The position numbers and the translations under genes are program-made. A DNA stretch of 64,000 nt from CAVYHJ01 sp963768165 [NCBI: uncultured bacterium] (GTDB lineage: Bacteria; UBP4; UBA4092), in NCBI GenBank assembly GCA_963768165.1, contig CAVYHJ010000026.1, forward strand, positions 248,001 through 312,000. The letters run 5' to 3'. Below, in pieces: positions 43,356 through 53,090 of the stretch; the stretch's first letter is position 1, and each line of letters starts with the position of its first letter. The notes under the pieces were generated by a model, which had not been told where the DNA came from, searched no databases, and saw only the letters and a list, made by a program, of their open reading frames with translations.

Positions 43356-45413
43356 TCATTTGGATTTCTGTTTAGCCAATAAATCCTCTAAATTTTTTCG
43401 TGAGATTTCCAACCCAGGGGATAATCGTAATGCCTCTTTATACTGCGCAATGGCATCCTCCATTTTCCCCTGTTTCGTAAGAACCATAGCTAACCCTTCA
43501 TGGACATAGACTAAAGTCGGATTGAGTTGTAATGCGATTGTAAAGTGATTAACCGCTTCCTCGTATTTCCCTTGTTGTGACAACGCGTATCCCAGACCAT
43601 ACTGCGCCCCAGCCAAGTTTGGATTGAGCCGAAGGGCTTCTAAATAATGAAGAATTCCTTCGTCGAATTTCCCTTGGGCAACCAGAACATTGGCTAGAAG
43701 GGTATGGACTTCGACAGAATTCGGATTAATTTGTAATCCCCTGGAAAAATACGCAATCGCCCCATCCAATTTTCCTTGTTTTAAATAGATATCCCCCAAA
43801 TAAAAATTCACACGTGGATAATTTGGGTCAAGTCGCAAAGTTTCTTTATACTGCGTGACAGCCTCTTCGAGTTTCCCCTGTTTCTGATAAGCGATTCCAA
43901 GATTGGAATGACCTCCAGGATTCTCCGGTTTGATTTTTACCACATATACAAAATGATCAACGGCTTCCTCTAATTTTCCTACTTGCACCAATGCAAATCC
44001 CAAATTGGTTTGGGTTTTTACATCGTCGGGATAAATCTGTAGGGCTTTACTATAATACGGTATAGCCTCTTCATAACGTCCCTTGTTTGCTAAAGTGAGT
44101 CCCAAATTCATATTGGCCACCACTGCATTCGGATTTTTTTTGAGATTATCCCGACAGAGAGTTTCAGTATCCCGATAAAGACCGGTTTGATGCCAGGTTA
44201 AGATACCTAAAATGAGCAGCAGGAGTACCATACCCGCTTTGGGTAGAAGAGACTTGGATAAACCCAGATTCTCTTTCAGTTGTATAAGAATCACAGAAAA
44301 TAAAATGATTAACCCAATACTTGGAAGATATTGATAGCGATCGGCTACAAAGGAATGAGCCATGTAACCAAATGGAATTATTCCCAAGGTGGGAGATAAT
44401 GTCAGGATAAAAAAAAGTACAAGGACCAATGGTTCATGTCCAATCTTCCTTCGAAAATACCATAACGTCATTACAAGGAGAAGAATAGCAATCCCATAAC
44501 TGTATTGCCCGATTTGATGAAAATCAATATTCCATCGGGGATAAATAGTCATTAATTGAACCGGAATAAGTAGTTTGGCTGCATAAAACCATATAGCCTT
44601 CCCTACAATGATAACCCGACCGAAGAATGGAACTGGGAAATCTATTATTTCTTGTTTATGTCCAAGAAATAAAGGAATTGCCATTACAATAATACCTGCT
44701 CCGATATAGGGTATGACCCGGATAAAGTCCTGCCGGGATAGATGTTTTTTACTCCACCAAATATAAAGGAATAGGACTCCCGGTAATGTAATAACAGTCA
44801 TTTTAGTTAATAAAGCCAGAATAAATAAAAAGAGTGATAGGACATATATTCCAACCTTTTTCTGCTTTTCATAGGTCAGATAACAAAGGAATGAAGAAAG
44901 AAAAAATAGACCCGATAACACACCTTTTCTTTCAATTACCCAGGCTACAGCTTCCACATGCACGGGATGTAGTGCAAAGATAGCAGAGGCTAGAAATGCT
45001 CCGGGTGCAAACACACGGCGAAGAATGATAAAAACCAATAGGGTATTCAGGACATGCAACAAAACGTTTATTAGGTGATTTCCAAATGGATGGATTCCCC
45101 AGAGATGGTATTCCAACCAGAAGGAAGTATATAGCATAGGCCAATAGCGAATATCCCCTTCGGGATAAGAAAGAGGATTTGTCCAGATATCTCGAAGTCC
45201 TGATATTGTTTTTAGTGATGGGTTGTTGGTTACGCAGTCGTCATCCCAGACATACCCGTTACGAAGGGCGGGGAAATAGGCTAATAAAACCATCAATATA
45301 AGAATAAAGCCCAGAAATCTTGGATCTGTGAGGGTGTATTTCTCAGACGTAGGAGTTTTTGACCCTATATTCTTTTTATCTATTACTTGTTTCTTGGGTT
45401 TGGGTTTACTCAT
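43356..45413 (-). CDS. TMTC-like membrane protein with C-terminal TPR array
   Basis: A 685-residue protein. The first 400 residues hold about ten membrane helices with hallmarks of the GT-C mannosyltransferase-like TMTC family: YVWDDDCVTNNPSLKTISG in the first luminal loop (acidic catalytic-type Asp pair), WVIERKGVLSGLFFLSSF and DRYQYLPSIGLIILF. The remaining 280 residues form about eight TPRs such as AIPYYSKALQIYPD and AIAYFSRGLQINPN. Relatives O-mannosylate or otherwise glycosylate exported proteins; the TPRs would bind substrate. Adjacent exported proteins are possible targets, but that is inference. Confidence 0.85.
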   Translation of the reverse strand: MSKPKPKKQVIDKKNIGSKTPTSEKYTLTDPRFLGFILILMVLLAYFPALRNGYVWDDDCVTNNPSLKTISGLRDIWTNPLSYPEGDIRYWPMLYTSFWLEYHLWGIHPFGNHLINVLLHVLNTLLVFIILRRVFAPGAFLASAIFALHPVHVEAVAWVIERKGVLSGLFFLSSFLCYLTYEKQKKVGIYVLSLFLFILALLTKMTVITLPGVLFLYIWWSKKHLSRQDFIRVIPYIGAGIIVMAIPLFLGHKQEIIDFPVPFFGRVIIVGKAIWFYAAKLLIPVQLMTIYPRWNIDFHQIGQYSYGIAILLLVMTLWYFRRKIGHEPLVLVLFFILTLSPTLGIIPFGYMAHSFVADRYQYLPSIGLIILFSVILIQLKENLGLSKSLLPKAGMVLLLLILGILTWHQTGLYRDTETLCRDNLKKNPNAVVANMNLGLTLANKGRYEEAIPYYSKALQIYPDDVKTQTNLGFALVQVGKLEEAVDHFVYVVKIKPENPGGHSNLGIAYQKQGKLEEAVTQYKETLRLDPNYPRVNFYLGDIYLKQGKLDGAIAYFSRGLQINPNSVEVHTLLANVLVAQGKFDEGILHYLEALRLNPNLAGAQYGLGYALSQQGKYEEAVNHFTIALQLNPTLVYVHEGLAMVLTKQGKMEDAIAQYKEALRLSPGLEISRKNLEDLLAKQKSK

Positions 45414-45550
45414 GGATTAACTTTTTATTTGTATTTGTCATAAGATTATACATTATAGTAAACTGCATCGGGAATTAGTAGACATGGGTCTGTAAACCAT
45501 TACAATAAAATTTGCAAGGTTCTCTAAATATCCTGTAAAATAATAAAACC

Positions 45551-46918
45551 ATGTCGAATACCCCATTAATTTTTCCAAAAGATTTTCAATTGGGTTGCGC
45601 CACGGCTGCCTTTCAAATTGAAGGCGCGACGCATGAAGATGGACGGGGGAATTCCATTTGGGACACTTTTTGCAGGACTCCCGGTAATATTACGACGGGT
45701 GAGAACGGGGATATTGCCTGCGACCATTACCATCGGTATAAAGAAGATATCCAGTTGATGCGCACCATTGGGGTGAGCGCGTATCGCTTTTCCATTGCCT
45801 GGCCGCGAATCTTCCCACAGGGCAATGGGCCAATCAATTCCAAGGGGCTGGATTTTTATAACCGACTGGTAGATGAGTTATTAAAAGCGAATATTCAACC
45901 GTTTGTCACGTTATATCATTGGGATCTGCCTCAAGCCTTACAGGATAAAGGCGGGTGGGCGAATCGCGATACCGTTTATTATTATCGTGATTATGCCGGT
46001 GAGATGGCACGCCAATTGGGAGACCGCGTACAGGGTTGGATTACGCATAATGAACCCTGGGTGGTTACTTTTCTCGGTCACTATTGGGGTGTACATGCCC
46101 CTGGAATAAAAAGCTTATCCACCGCCTTACAAGTGTCGCATCATCTCTTATTGTCTCACGGGGAAGCGGTGAGTGCAATTCGGCAGAATTCGCCTTCTCA
46201 AACCAAGGTCGGGATTACTTTAATATTAACGCCTTTTTATCCAGCGTCGGCTGTGAATGAAGACCATTTGGCTGCCCAACGTTATGATGGGAATCAAAAC
46301 CGGTGGTTCCTTGACCCGTTGTTTAAAGGCGAATATCCAGAAGACATGGTCAAATTATATGGAAACGATACACCGGAAATTGAACAAGACGATATGAAAG
46401 TTATTCAATCACCCATTGATTTTTTAGGTCTCAATTATTACTCGCGGGGGATTATAAAGTATGATACGCAGAGTGCTTTCTTTAGAGGTAAAGAAAGCAA
46501 ACCAAAAGATTCAGAGTACACGGAAATGGATTGGGAAATATATCCCAAGGGACTTTATGTCATGCTAAAACGGCTTCATGAGGAATACCACGTACCGGCA
46601 ATCTATATAACAGAAAACGGTGCGGCGTTTAAAGATACATTAACCGCGGATGATAAAGTAAGAGAGCACATGAAATGTGTTGATCCCCAAAGAGTGGATT
46701 ATCTTCAAAAACATTTTGAACAAGCCTATCAAGCAATCCAGGATGGAGTTCCATTGAAAGGGTATTTCATCTGGTCATTGCTGGATAATTTCGAATGGAC
46801 GTGGGGTTATTCCAAACGGTTCGGTATCGTTTATACGGATTATCCCACGCAACACCGGATTCTCAAGCAAAGCGGGAAATGGTATCAGAACCTCATCCAG
46901 CAAAATAAGTCTCAATAA
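45551..46918 (+). CDS. GH1 beta-glucosidase
   Basis: A 455-residue glycoside hydrolase family 1 enzyme. FQLGCATAAFQIEGA forms the conserved N-terminus; the acid/base is Glu168 in THNEPW and the nucleophile is Glu355 in IYITENGAAF; WSLLDNFEWTWGYSKRFG holds sugar-binding residues. There is no signal peptide, so it is cytoplasmic and would hydrolyse imported cellobiose-like glucosides or related beta-glycosides. No sugar transporter is adjacent. The ribosome site is weak. The TMTC-like gene diverges from it. Confidence 0.95.
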   Translation: MSNTPLIFPKDFQLGCATAAFQIEGATHEDGRGNSIWDTFCRTPGNITTGENGDIACDHYHRYKEDIQLMRTIGVSAYRFSIAWPRIFPQGNGPINSKGLDFYNRLVDELLKANIQPFVTLYHWDLPQALQDKGGWANRDTVYYYRDYAGEMARQLGDRVQGWITHNEPWVVTFLGHYWGVHAPGIKSLSTALQVSHHLLLSHGEAVSAIRQNSPSQTKVGITLILTPFYPASAVNEDHLAAQRYDGNQNRWFLDPLFKGEYPEDMVKLYGNDTPEIEQDDMKVIQSPIDFLGLNYYSRGIIKYDTQSAFFRGKESKPKDSEYTEMDWEIYPKGLYVMLKRLHEEYHVPAIYITENGAAFKDTLTADDKVREHMKCVDPQRVDYLQKHFEQAYQAIQDGVPLKGYFIWSLLDNFEWTWGYSKRFGIVYTDYPTQHRILKQSGKWYQNLIQQNKSQ

Positions 46919-46922
46919 AGGT

Positions 46923-48875
46923 TTACCAACCGCCTCCGCCACCACCGCCACCACCGCCGCCGGAAAATCCTCCGCCTCCCCCGCCCTCACCAGAACTGGA
47001 GCCCGGAGCTGTGGAAGAAGATGAGATGGCGTTGGAAAAGGAAGAACTCATTGAGGAAGCAAATCCCATAGCACCCAACGTACTCCAGGATGTTCCCTGA
47101 TACCAGGATGGACTATATTGTTTTCCACCAATGGACGATTTGGATAAAACGTCGGCAAATTGTTCCGCCCATTTTTGTTCGACATCGAGTGCCAGGGCAA
47201 AAGGAAGGAATTTTTCAAACAATTCAGGAGTTTTATTGACCGGCGTGATGGCATTCAAGCGGTCTTTTTCCGCGACGGAGAGATACATTTTAAATCCTTC
47301 AATTTGATCCAGTATTTTACGACCAACGAGGGTAGGGGCTTTCAACAAATGGTAAAAAATAACATTTACTATCGCCAAGACCAGCAAGACCACAATGACG
47401 AATACAGAACTGGTTGTAGAAAGAAAGTACAATCCCATAACTTCTCCACCCACAAAAGGTATAGAAAACAAGGTCATAAACAATGCCCCACCGGTAGAAG
47501 CGATGTGATGACCTGTACCGAAGATGGCATCTTTCCATAAGGTAAACATCTGGCATACCAGGAAGACTACACCCACCGACCAGCCGGATAACCAAATTGT
47601 CATGAAAATGAAAACGGGAATATTCCCAGCACTTTGCGCTCCCCAAAATCCTGTTACGAAGAGGAGTATAATCGAAAGAACGACACCGGGAATGAAATAT
47701 TGCGTGTTATTTAAAAAATAATTCTTTTCATAATTAAGTTTCAAATAACTTTTTAACGCACCTATGGCTGAGCTGATTTCTGAATGGTTAACGGGAATCA
47801 ATTGGATGGAACTCTTGGAACCCAACAAAGAGTCGGCGATTTTCCGTTCATCCGGGTCTAAAATGACATCCTCTTTTTTCGTGCGGGTCAGGGTATATAT
47901 CCCTTTTTCTTCTTTGATAGTCAGAAACCCTTTGACCGCCATATCGAGGATATTGGCAGTAAATGCTTTCTTATCAAAACTCATTTTAGAGACAAAACGG
48001 ACATCCGCAGGTGAAAACCTGTTGGGTGGACCATAAAGTGGGATAATAGTCCCTTTAGCGGGGCCCCTTACGAGTGCCCAGACAATGATGTAATAAAGAA
48101 ATAGGATAGCCATTCCCAATGAACCAATGACGACTGAAATATTGTCACGAAGGAACAGTTGCGCTTTTTCTTTGGGAGTAGGTTCTTTAAAAAATCCTTT
48201 GGGAAAGGTTACGACAATCGTTAATCCTTCATGAGAAGATAAGGTTTGGGTGGTTTGGTAAACCACATTCCCGGCGGTATCTTTGTACACCTGAAAGTTT
48301 TTATCAGTGGCTCCTTCGGGGCCTGTAGAACCATTCATAGATAAAAGGGTGGAAGATACCCCAGGAGGGAAAATAACGGTCGCAGAGGCTTGTTCAATCG
48401 AGAATACCCAACCATTGCCAGTGACATTCCAGTACAGTTCATCATGGTCTTTGAAAAATCCCATCTGACGGGCGGTGCTGTATTTAATGGTATAGGTATA
48501 ATCGCCAGAAGAGAGTAAGATGTCTTTGTTTCCGATATAAATCCTGATTCCGTTCGACATACCCTCTGTGTGATAAGGTTCCTGATTTCCATTTTTTAAA
48601 ACTTCTAAAAGATGGAAATCAACGTTATAGCGGTATCCCAAGGGAGAGCGATAGCGAATCGGGAAATCGCGATAGATGCCATGTTTGATTTGGTCACCCT
48701 CACTATGTACCTTAATGGTTTCAGTGACATTCATGGAGGCGTCCGGATTGACGATTATTTGGCTGTCATAATGGATAATACGTTCGTCCTCATCCCCATA
48801 AGAATGAATAGAAAGTAATAAGGCAAAAGCGATAATCCATGAAAATTTGAAGAACAATTTTTTAAAGCCTGACAT
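46923..48875 (-). CDS. DUF2207 membrane protein, copy 2
   Basis: A protein of about 650 residues: signal peptide, a DUF2207 domain (HYDSQIIVNPDASMNVTETI, then HGIYRDFPIRY and DELYWNVTGNGW), a membrane helix (about 260-280), a cytosolic region with winged-helix character (LTIKEEKGIYTLTR), two further hydrophobic segments and a low-complexity tail that ends in a run of Gly and a terminal Trp. I use the ATG at 48875, eleven bases after GGAGGA of the upstream gene's end; an ATG at 48887 overlaps that gene. It is a paralogue of the protein at 48881-50683. DUF2207 proteins are of unknown biochemical function and often travel with LemA. Confidence 0.88.
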   Translation of the reverse strand: MSGFKKLFFKFSWIIAFALLLSIHSYGDEDERIIHYDSQIIVNPDASMNVTETIKVHSEGDQIKHGIYRDFPIRYRSPLGYRYNVDFHLLEVLKNGNQEPYHTEGMSNGIRIYIGNKDILLSSGDYTYTIKYSTARQMGFFKDHDELYWNVTGNGWVFSIEQASATVIFPPGVSSTLLSMNGSTGPEGATDKNFQVYKDTAGNVVYQTTQTLSSHEGLTIVVTFPKGFFKEPTPKEKAQLFLRDNISVVIGSLGMAILFLYYIIVWALVRGPAKGTIIPLYGPPNRFSPADVRFVSKMSFDKKAFTANILDMAVKGFLTIKEEKGIYTLTRTKKEDVILDPDERKIADSLLGSKSSIQLIPVNHSEISSAIGALKSYLKLNYEKNYFLNNTQYFIPGVVLSIILLFVTGFWGAQSAGNIPVFIFMTIWLSGWSVGVVFLVCQMFTLWKDAIFGTGHHIASTGGALFMTLFSIPFVGGEVMGLYFLSTTSSVFVIVVLLVLAIVNVIFYHLLKAPTLVGRKILDQIEGFKMYLSVAEKDRLNAITPVNKTPELFEKFLPFALALDVEQKWAEQFADVLSKSSIGGKQYSPSWYQGTSWSTLGAMGFASSMSSSFSNAISSSSTAPGSSSGEGGGGGGFSGGGGGGGGGGGW

Positions 48876-48880
48876 ATAAT

Positions 48881-50683
48881 TTACCATCCTCCCCCACCTC
48901 CTCCGCCTCCTCCACCGCCAGAAAACCCGCCCCCACCAGAAAATCCCCCTCCGCCACTTCCACTGCTAAAACCCGAAGAGGTCCCCGGTGGAACCGATGA
49001 AGAGGAGATTGTATGAGATAAAGACGTGCTGACAGAGGATGCAAAGGTCATTGGAGAAAAAGTACGACCGGCAGTGCCAATGTACCAGTATGGAACGTAT
49101 GAGCTTGTTGAAACGGTTGACGTGTCCAATGCAGATTTCTTTAATGCGTTAGAGAATTTGTTTGACCAGGCATTTTCAACATTCAGAGCCAGAGCGTAAG
49201 GAAGGTATTTTTCAAAGAGAATGGGGGTAATTTCCGGTGAATTAAATTTTTTAATTTCCTCTTCTTCAGCGACAGAAAGATACATTTTGAATCCTTCTAT
49301 GGCATCTAAAATCTTCCGACCCTCACGGGTAGGTGCCTTTAGCAAAAAATGAAACAATAAATTAAGAACGACAATTATACCCAATGATAAAATGGTCATC
49401 AAGACGAGTATTGTTTGATTGTTTTGCAATCCTATTATAAAGGCGATGAAACTAATAAAACAGCTAAGAAAAGAAAAACCCAGACCTATATAAAAATATT
49501 TTAAATTTGTCATAAAGTATGTTTCGCCAAAATCGTATTTCAGGGAATTTTTTAAACTGTCAAGCGCCTTGTTCACAGTGACATAAGACTCTTGTTTGAA
49601 ATGGAATTCCGGATTACCCAATAAAAGTGCTTTAGCGACCTCTTTTTCTTCATGCGATAACACAGCTAAATCCGCATTGTCAGTTCGAACCAGGGTATAT
49701 TCATTATTTTTCTCATGAAGGGTTAAATACCGTTTTACCGCCATATTGATGATGGCGACTGATAAAGTCTTCATGTCGAATTTCATTCGGGTAATATAGC
49801 GGATTGCTGCTGGGGAGAACCCTTTGGGAGGTTCGAATAAGGGAATAATAACCCCTGGTTTAGGATCCCTCCCGTGTCTAAACCATACGATAAAGTAATA
49901 TAAAATTAAAAAGAATATCAAGAGAATTTCGACAAAGATAAGCCAGTTATCTACCAAGAAATCAACTATTTTCGTGGAAAGAGTAGGTGCCTGGACAAAC
50001 CCTTTGGGCCATCCAACTACAATAGTTAACCCTTGTCCGGGAGAAAGAGATTGAGTGGTTGTGAAGAATATATTACCGGAAGAATCTTTAGAGCTACTAT
50101 AATTTTTTTCTTGAGACCCTTGTTCGCCGGTATATGCTTCCAAACCAAATATTTTATTAGCAGCGCCAGGGGGTAAGGAAACTTTTGCAGACGCATTTTC
50201 AATATCAAAATTCCAGCCATTCCCAGTAACATTCCAATAGAGTTCATCATGGTCTTTGAAAAAGCCGAGTTGGCGATTTGTCTCATATACAATAGTGTAG
50301 GTATAATCAATGGGGGAAAGAAAAATATTTGGTTGTCCAATATAAACCCTGACTCCATTATCTTGTCTTTGAATATGATAGGGCTCAGGAGAGCCGTCCT
50401 TCATGACTTCTTTCACACGAAATCCAAGGTTATACCAATCACCCAGACGGTCTTGATAGGAGGTTGGAAATTCTCGGTAAATCCCATGTTTAATCGATTG
50501 TAATTCGGAATGGACTTTAATTGTCTCTGTAACCGTCATAGACGCATCGGAGTGAACTATAATATCGCTGTTAAAGGAGATGATATGCTCGATATCTAAA
50601 GAAAATACTGGAGTAAGGGAAAGGAGAAAAATAATACCCAAAGAAAGATAATTACGCAGTAAAAAGAAACCAGTACGTTTCAT
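48881..50683 (-). CDS. DUF2207 membrane protein, copy 1
   Basis: A 600-residue paralogue of the next gene with the same plan: signal peptide (YLSLGIIFLLSLTPVFS), DUF2207 domain with HGIYREFPTSY and DELYWNVTGNGWNF, a membrane helix, the segment KRYLTLHEKNNEYTLVR, a two-helix hairpin near 370-420, and a Ser/Gly-rich tail ending in Gly-Trp. Its start overlaps the lemA stop by four bases (ATGA), so translation is coupled. The region between the Gly-tail and copy 2 supplies that gene's ribosome site. Confidence 0.88.
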   Translation of the reverse strand: MKRTGFFLLRNYLSLGIIFLLSLTPVFSLDIEHIISFNSDIIVHSDASMTVTETIKVHSELQSIKHGIYREFPTSYQDRLGDWYNLGFRVKEVMKDGSPEPYHIQRQDNGVRVYIGQPNIFLSPIDYTYTIVYETNRQLGFFKDHDELYWNVTGNGWNFDIENASAKVSLPPGAANKIFGLEAYTGEQGSQEKNYSSSKDSSGNIFFTTTQSLSPGQGLTIVVGWPKGFVQAPTLSTKIVDFLVDNWLIFVEILLIFFLILYYFIVWFRHGRDPKPGVIIPLFEPPKGFSPAAIRYITRMKFDMKTLSVAIINMAVKRYLTLHEKNNEYTLVRTDNADLAVLSHEEKEVAKALLLGNPEFHFKQESYVTVNKALDSLKNSLKYDFGETYFMTNLKYFYIGLGFSFLSCFISFIAFIIGLQNNQTILVLMTILSLGIIVVLNLLFHFLLKAPTREGRKILDAIEGFKMYLSVAEEEEIKKFNSPEITPILFEKYLPYALALNVENAWSNKFSNALKKSALDTSTVSTSSYVPYWYIGTAGRTFSPMTFASSVSTSLSHTISSSSVPPGTSSGFSSGSGGGGFSGGGGFSGGGGGGGGGGGW

Positions 50684-51237
50684 ATTTTGACTTCCGGAGT
50701 ATCGCGTTGAGTGGCGAGTTCGATTTCAAAGAATTCTCCTGCTCGAAATCCCGCGATAGAAGCAATGATATTACTTGGGAAAGATTGAACAAGGGTATTA
50801 TAATTTCGAGCGGTGCCATTGTAATAACGGCGAGCATATTGGATTTGGTCTTCGATGTCTGTCAGGTTTTTTTGAAGGTCCAAGAAGTTTTGATTGGCTT
50901 TCAAATCCGGGTATGCTTCGGCGACGGCGAACAAACTTTTCAATTGCTGCGTCAATCCATTTTCCACTGTGCCTTTTTCTTTAATTTCTGAAGTATTGAT
51001 ACACTGGGTGCGGATTTGAGCGATGTTTTCAAAGAGACCTTTTTCGTGTTGGCTATACCCTTTGACGGTTTCGACAAGATTGGGGACAAGGTCGTAACGG
51101 CGTTTTAATTGGACATCAATTCCACTCCAGGCTTCCGCCATTAAGTTTTTCTGCCGGATGAGTTTGTTATAGAGCAGAATAATCCCAAGGAGAAGAAGGC
51201 TGGATAAAGTGAACAGTATAATGAAAATAAAATTCAT
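50680..51237 (-). CDS. lemA: LemA family protein
   Basis: A 185-residue protein with an N-terminal membrane helix (FIIILFTLSSLLLLGIILLY) and a cytosolic or periplasmic helical bundle with the family's signature positions: AEAWSGIDVQLKRRYDLVPN, EAYPDLKANQNFL, TDIEDQIQYARRYYN and YNTLVQSFPSNIIA. LemA proteins are widespread and of unclear function, usually linked to membrane-stress or DUF2207/TPM-domain proteins, as here. It is the first gene of a three-gene operon with an unusual promoter upstream. Confidence 0.95.
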   Translation of the reverse strand: MNFIFIILFTLSSLLLLGIILLYNKLIRQKNLMAEAWSGIDVQLKRRYDLVPNLVETVKGYSQHEKGLFENIAQIRTQCINTSEIKEKGTVENGLTQQLKSLFAVAEAYPDLKANQNFLDLQKNLTDIEDQIQYARRYYNGTARNYNTLVQSFPSNIIASIAGFRAGEFFEIELATQRDTPEVKI

Positions 51238-51306
51238 GACCTTATAATTCTCGCCAAATGAAAGATATTTGGATTTCTTAGATACCCAAATCCACGCAAA
51301 TCGTTG

Positions 51307-51338
51307 ATTAGATTAAAAGAGTTAATCTCTTTTGTCAA
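51307..51338 (-). promoter_or_regulatory. MerR-type promoter of the lemA operon (candidate)
   Basis: On the minus strand TTGACA (51338-51333) is separated from TCTAAT (51312-51307) by 20 bases. AAAAGAG-TTAAT-CTCTTTT, a perfect 19-base dyad (51315-51333 on the plus strand), lies between the two hexamers. Overlong spacers with a dyad between -35 and -10 are the hallmark of promoters activated by MerR-type regulators. A weaker 17-base spacing to TAATCT also exists. Confidence 0.45.
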
Positions 51339-51445
51339 GTAAAAAACGCTGGACTAGTAGACAATTTAGAACGAGTATCCTATATTATAATAATGGGTCA
51401 GGAGAAAAGTGTCATCTCAAAACATAGTTTTAGGAAAACAGAGAT

Positions 51446-52351
51446 TTGAAACCAAACGCGGCTGTACAGGTTGATTTGGATGGGATTTGGACAATATACC
51501 GGTATCATGGAATAGAGCGAGAGATATGGCCGGATGCGGTATTTACGGAAGCGGTTCCGCGGTTTTTATCTCTTTTTCAGGAGATGCAGATACAGACGAC
51601 CTTTTTCGTGGTCGGGATAGATACCACTATTCCTGAGAAAGCAGAGATTATCCGACAAATTGCCAACGCCGGACATGAGATTGCCAATCATAGTTATTCC
51701 CATTTTATTCCGTTTACCCGGTTAGATGAAAAGACAATCGAGGAAGAAATTTGCAGAACACAGGTGGTACTTGAGAAATTAACAGGTGCGCGGGCAAAAG
51801 GGTTTCGCGCACCGGCGTACGGGTTGGATAAGCGAGTGTTGAAAGTTTTGGAAAAGAATCAATTTGATTACGATGCCTCAGTATTCCCTACGCGCTGGTC
51901 AAAAATGCTTCAGCAAATTGAGAAGAAAAAGAGCGGGGCATATCCTCCTCTTGGAAATTATGGAGGGAACCAATTTGGAAACGCGCCAATCATGCCATAT
52001 CACCCGGACGGGGAACATCCGGATAGAAAAGGAAATTTACGAATTAGTGAAATTCCTGTGAGTGTAGTACCATTAGTACGGACTCCACTACACCGCAGTG
52101 TAGCACAATTTTTTGGATCATGGTATTTTAGAAGTGGTGTATATTTGAATAAACTGAGTAATGTGCCAATGTCTTTATTGTTCCATGGCGTGGAATTGGT
52201 GGATTCCTTACGAGACGAGCGATTACCACAGTTCAAATGGGTGACGACACCTTTTCCCCAACGGATTGATGAATTACGGCGAATGATTAAGATCTTAAAA
52301 AAGAGCTATAGGATTGTACCGACTTGCAACCTGATTCCCAGACAGAATTAA
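51446..52351 (+). CDS. Polysaccharide deacetylase (NodB-fold)
   Basis: A 301-residue NodB-homology protein starting at a TTG (51446). The metal-binding HxxxH is NHSYSH, the arm with the catalytic Asp is probably VQVDLDGIW, and FRAPAYGLDKRVL matches motif 3. There is no signal peptide, suggesting a cytosolic carbohydrate deacetylase of the kind found in glycan loci, not peptidoglycan deacetylases. The first motif is not the usual TFDDG, so activity should not be assumed. It overlaps the lptB-like gene by 28 bases if the latter starts at its TTG. Confidence 0.85.
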   Translation: MKPNAAVQVDLDGIWTIYRYHGIEREIWPDAVFTEAVPRFLSLFQEMQIQTTFFVVGIDTTIPEKAEIIRQIANAGHEIANHSYSHFIPFTRLDEKTIEEEICRTQVVLEKLTGARAKGFRAPAYGLDKRVLKVLEKNQFDYDASVFPTRWSKMLQQIEKKKSGAYPPLGNYGGNQFGNAPIMPYHPDGEHPDRKGNLRISEIPVSVVPLVRTPLHRSVAQFFGSWYFRSGVYLNKLSNVPMSLLFHGVELVDSLRDERLPQFKWVTTPFPQRIDELRRMIKILKKSYRIVPTCNLIPRQN

Positions 52352-53079
52352 ATTCCAAACCGGCGTTGTACGCTATGGATTTAATGAAAGCTTATCGCGG
52401 GCGCAAGGTTGTGGATGGCGTATCATTAGAAGTTCATCCCGGCCAAATTGTAGGATTGTTGGGACCTAATGGAGCAGGGAAAACAACGTCTTTTCATATC
52501 ATTATGGGGATTGTCAAACCCGATAGAGGGGATGTCAAGTTGGGGGATATTAGTATTACCTCCCTGGCATTACATGAACGAGCGCGGATTGGGATAGGCT
52601 TTTTGGCGCAGGAACCATCGATATTCAGAAAATTAACGGTATGGCAGAATTTGGATGCGATATTGGAATTTTCCAACCTAACATCGGCGGAACGGGAAGA
52701 GCGGATTGAGACGTTATTGGAAGATTTAAAAATTGCGCATTTATTTAAGCAAAAAGCTCAAACTTTGTCGGGCGGAGAAAGAAGACGATTGGAAATCGCT
52801 CGGGCATTATCAGGATCTCCGACCATCTTGATGCTGGACGAACCATTTTCCGGCATTGACCCAAAATCCGTGGGTGAAATACAAGATATCATCAAAGAAT
52901 TAAGAACCCGGGGGATAGGAATATTAATAACCGATCATAATGTGCGTGAGACCTTGCAAGTAACCGATTTTGCGTATATCATAGGGCAAGGAAAAATTAT
53001 GAGATTTGGAACACCAACCGAGCTTGTAAATGACCCAATGGTAAGATCGCTTTATCTGGGCGACAAATTTTCCATGTAA
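52324..53079 (+). CDS. lptB: LPS-export type ABC transporter ATPase LptB
   Basis: LptB drives extraction of lipopolysaccharide from the inner membrane. The 251-residue protein has Walker A GPNGAGKTT, Q-loop IGFLAQEPSIFRKLT, signature LSGGERRRLEIARAL, Walker B ILMLDEPFSGIDP and the H-loop ITDHNVRETL. The C-terminal YIIGQGKIMRFGTPTELVN matches LptB. The TTG at 52324 gives overlap with the upstream gene; an ATG at 52375 would shorten the N-terminus and is an alternative. The order lptB-hpf-hprK-rapZ recalls the lptB-rpoN cluster of other diderms, with rpoN absent. Confidence 0.93.
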   Translation: MQPDSQTELNSKPALYAMDLMKAYRGRKVVDGVSLEVHPGQIVGLLGPNGAGKTTSFHIIMGIVKPDRGDVKLGDISITSLALHERARIGIGFLAQEPSIFRKLTVWQNLDAILEFSNLTSAEREERIETLLEDLKIAHLFKQKAQTLSGGERRRLEIARALSGSPTILMLDEPFSGIDPKSVGEIQDIIKELRTRGIGILITDHNVRETLQVTDFAYIIGQGKIMRFGTPTELVNDPMVRSLYLGDKFSM

Positions 53080-53090
53080 AGGAGATTCCA

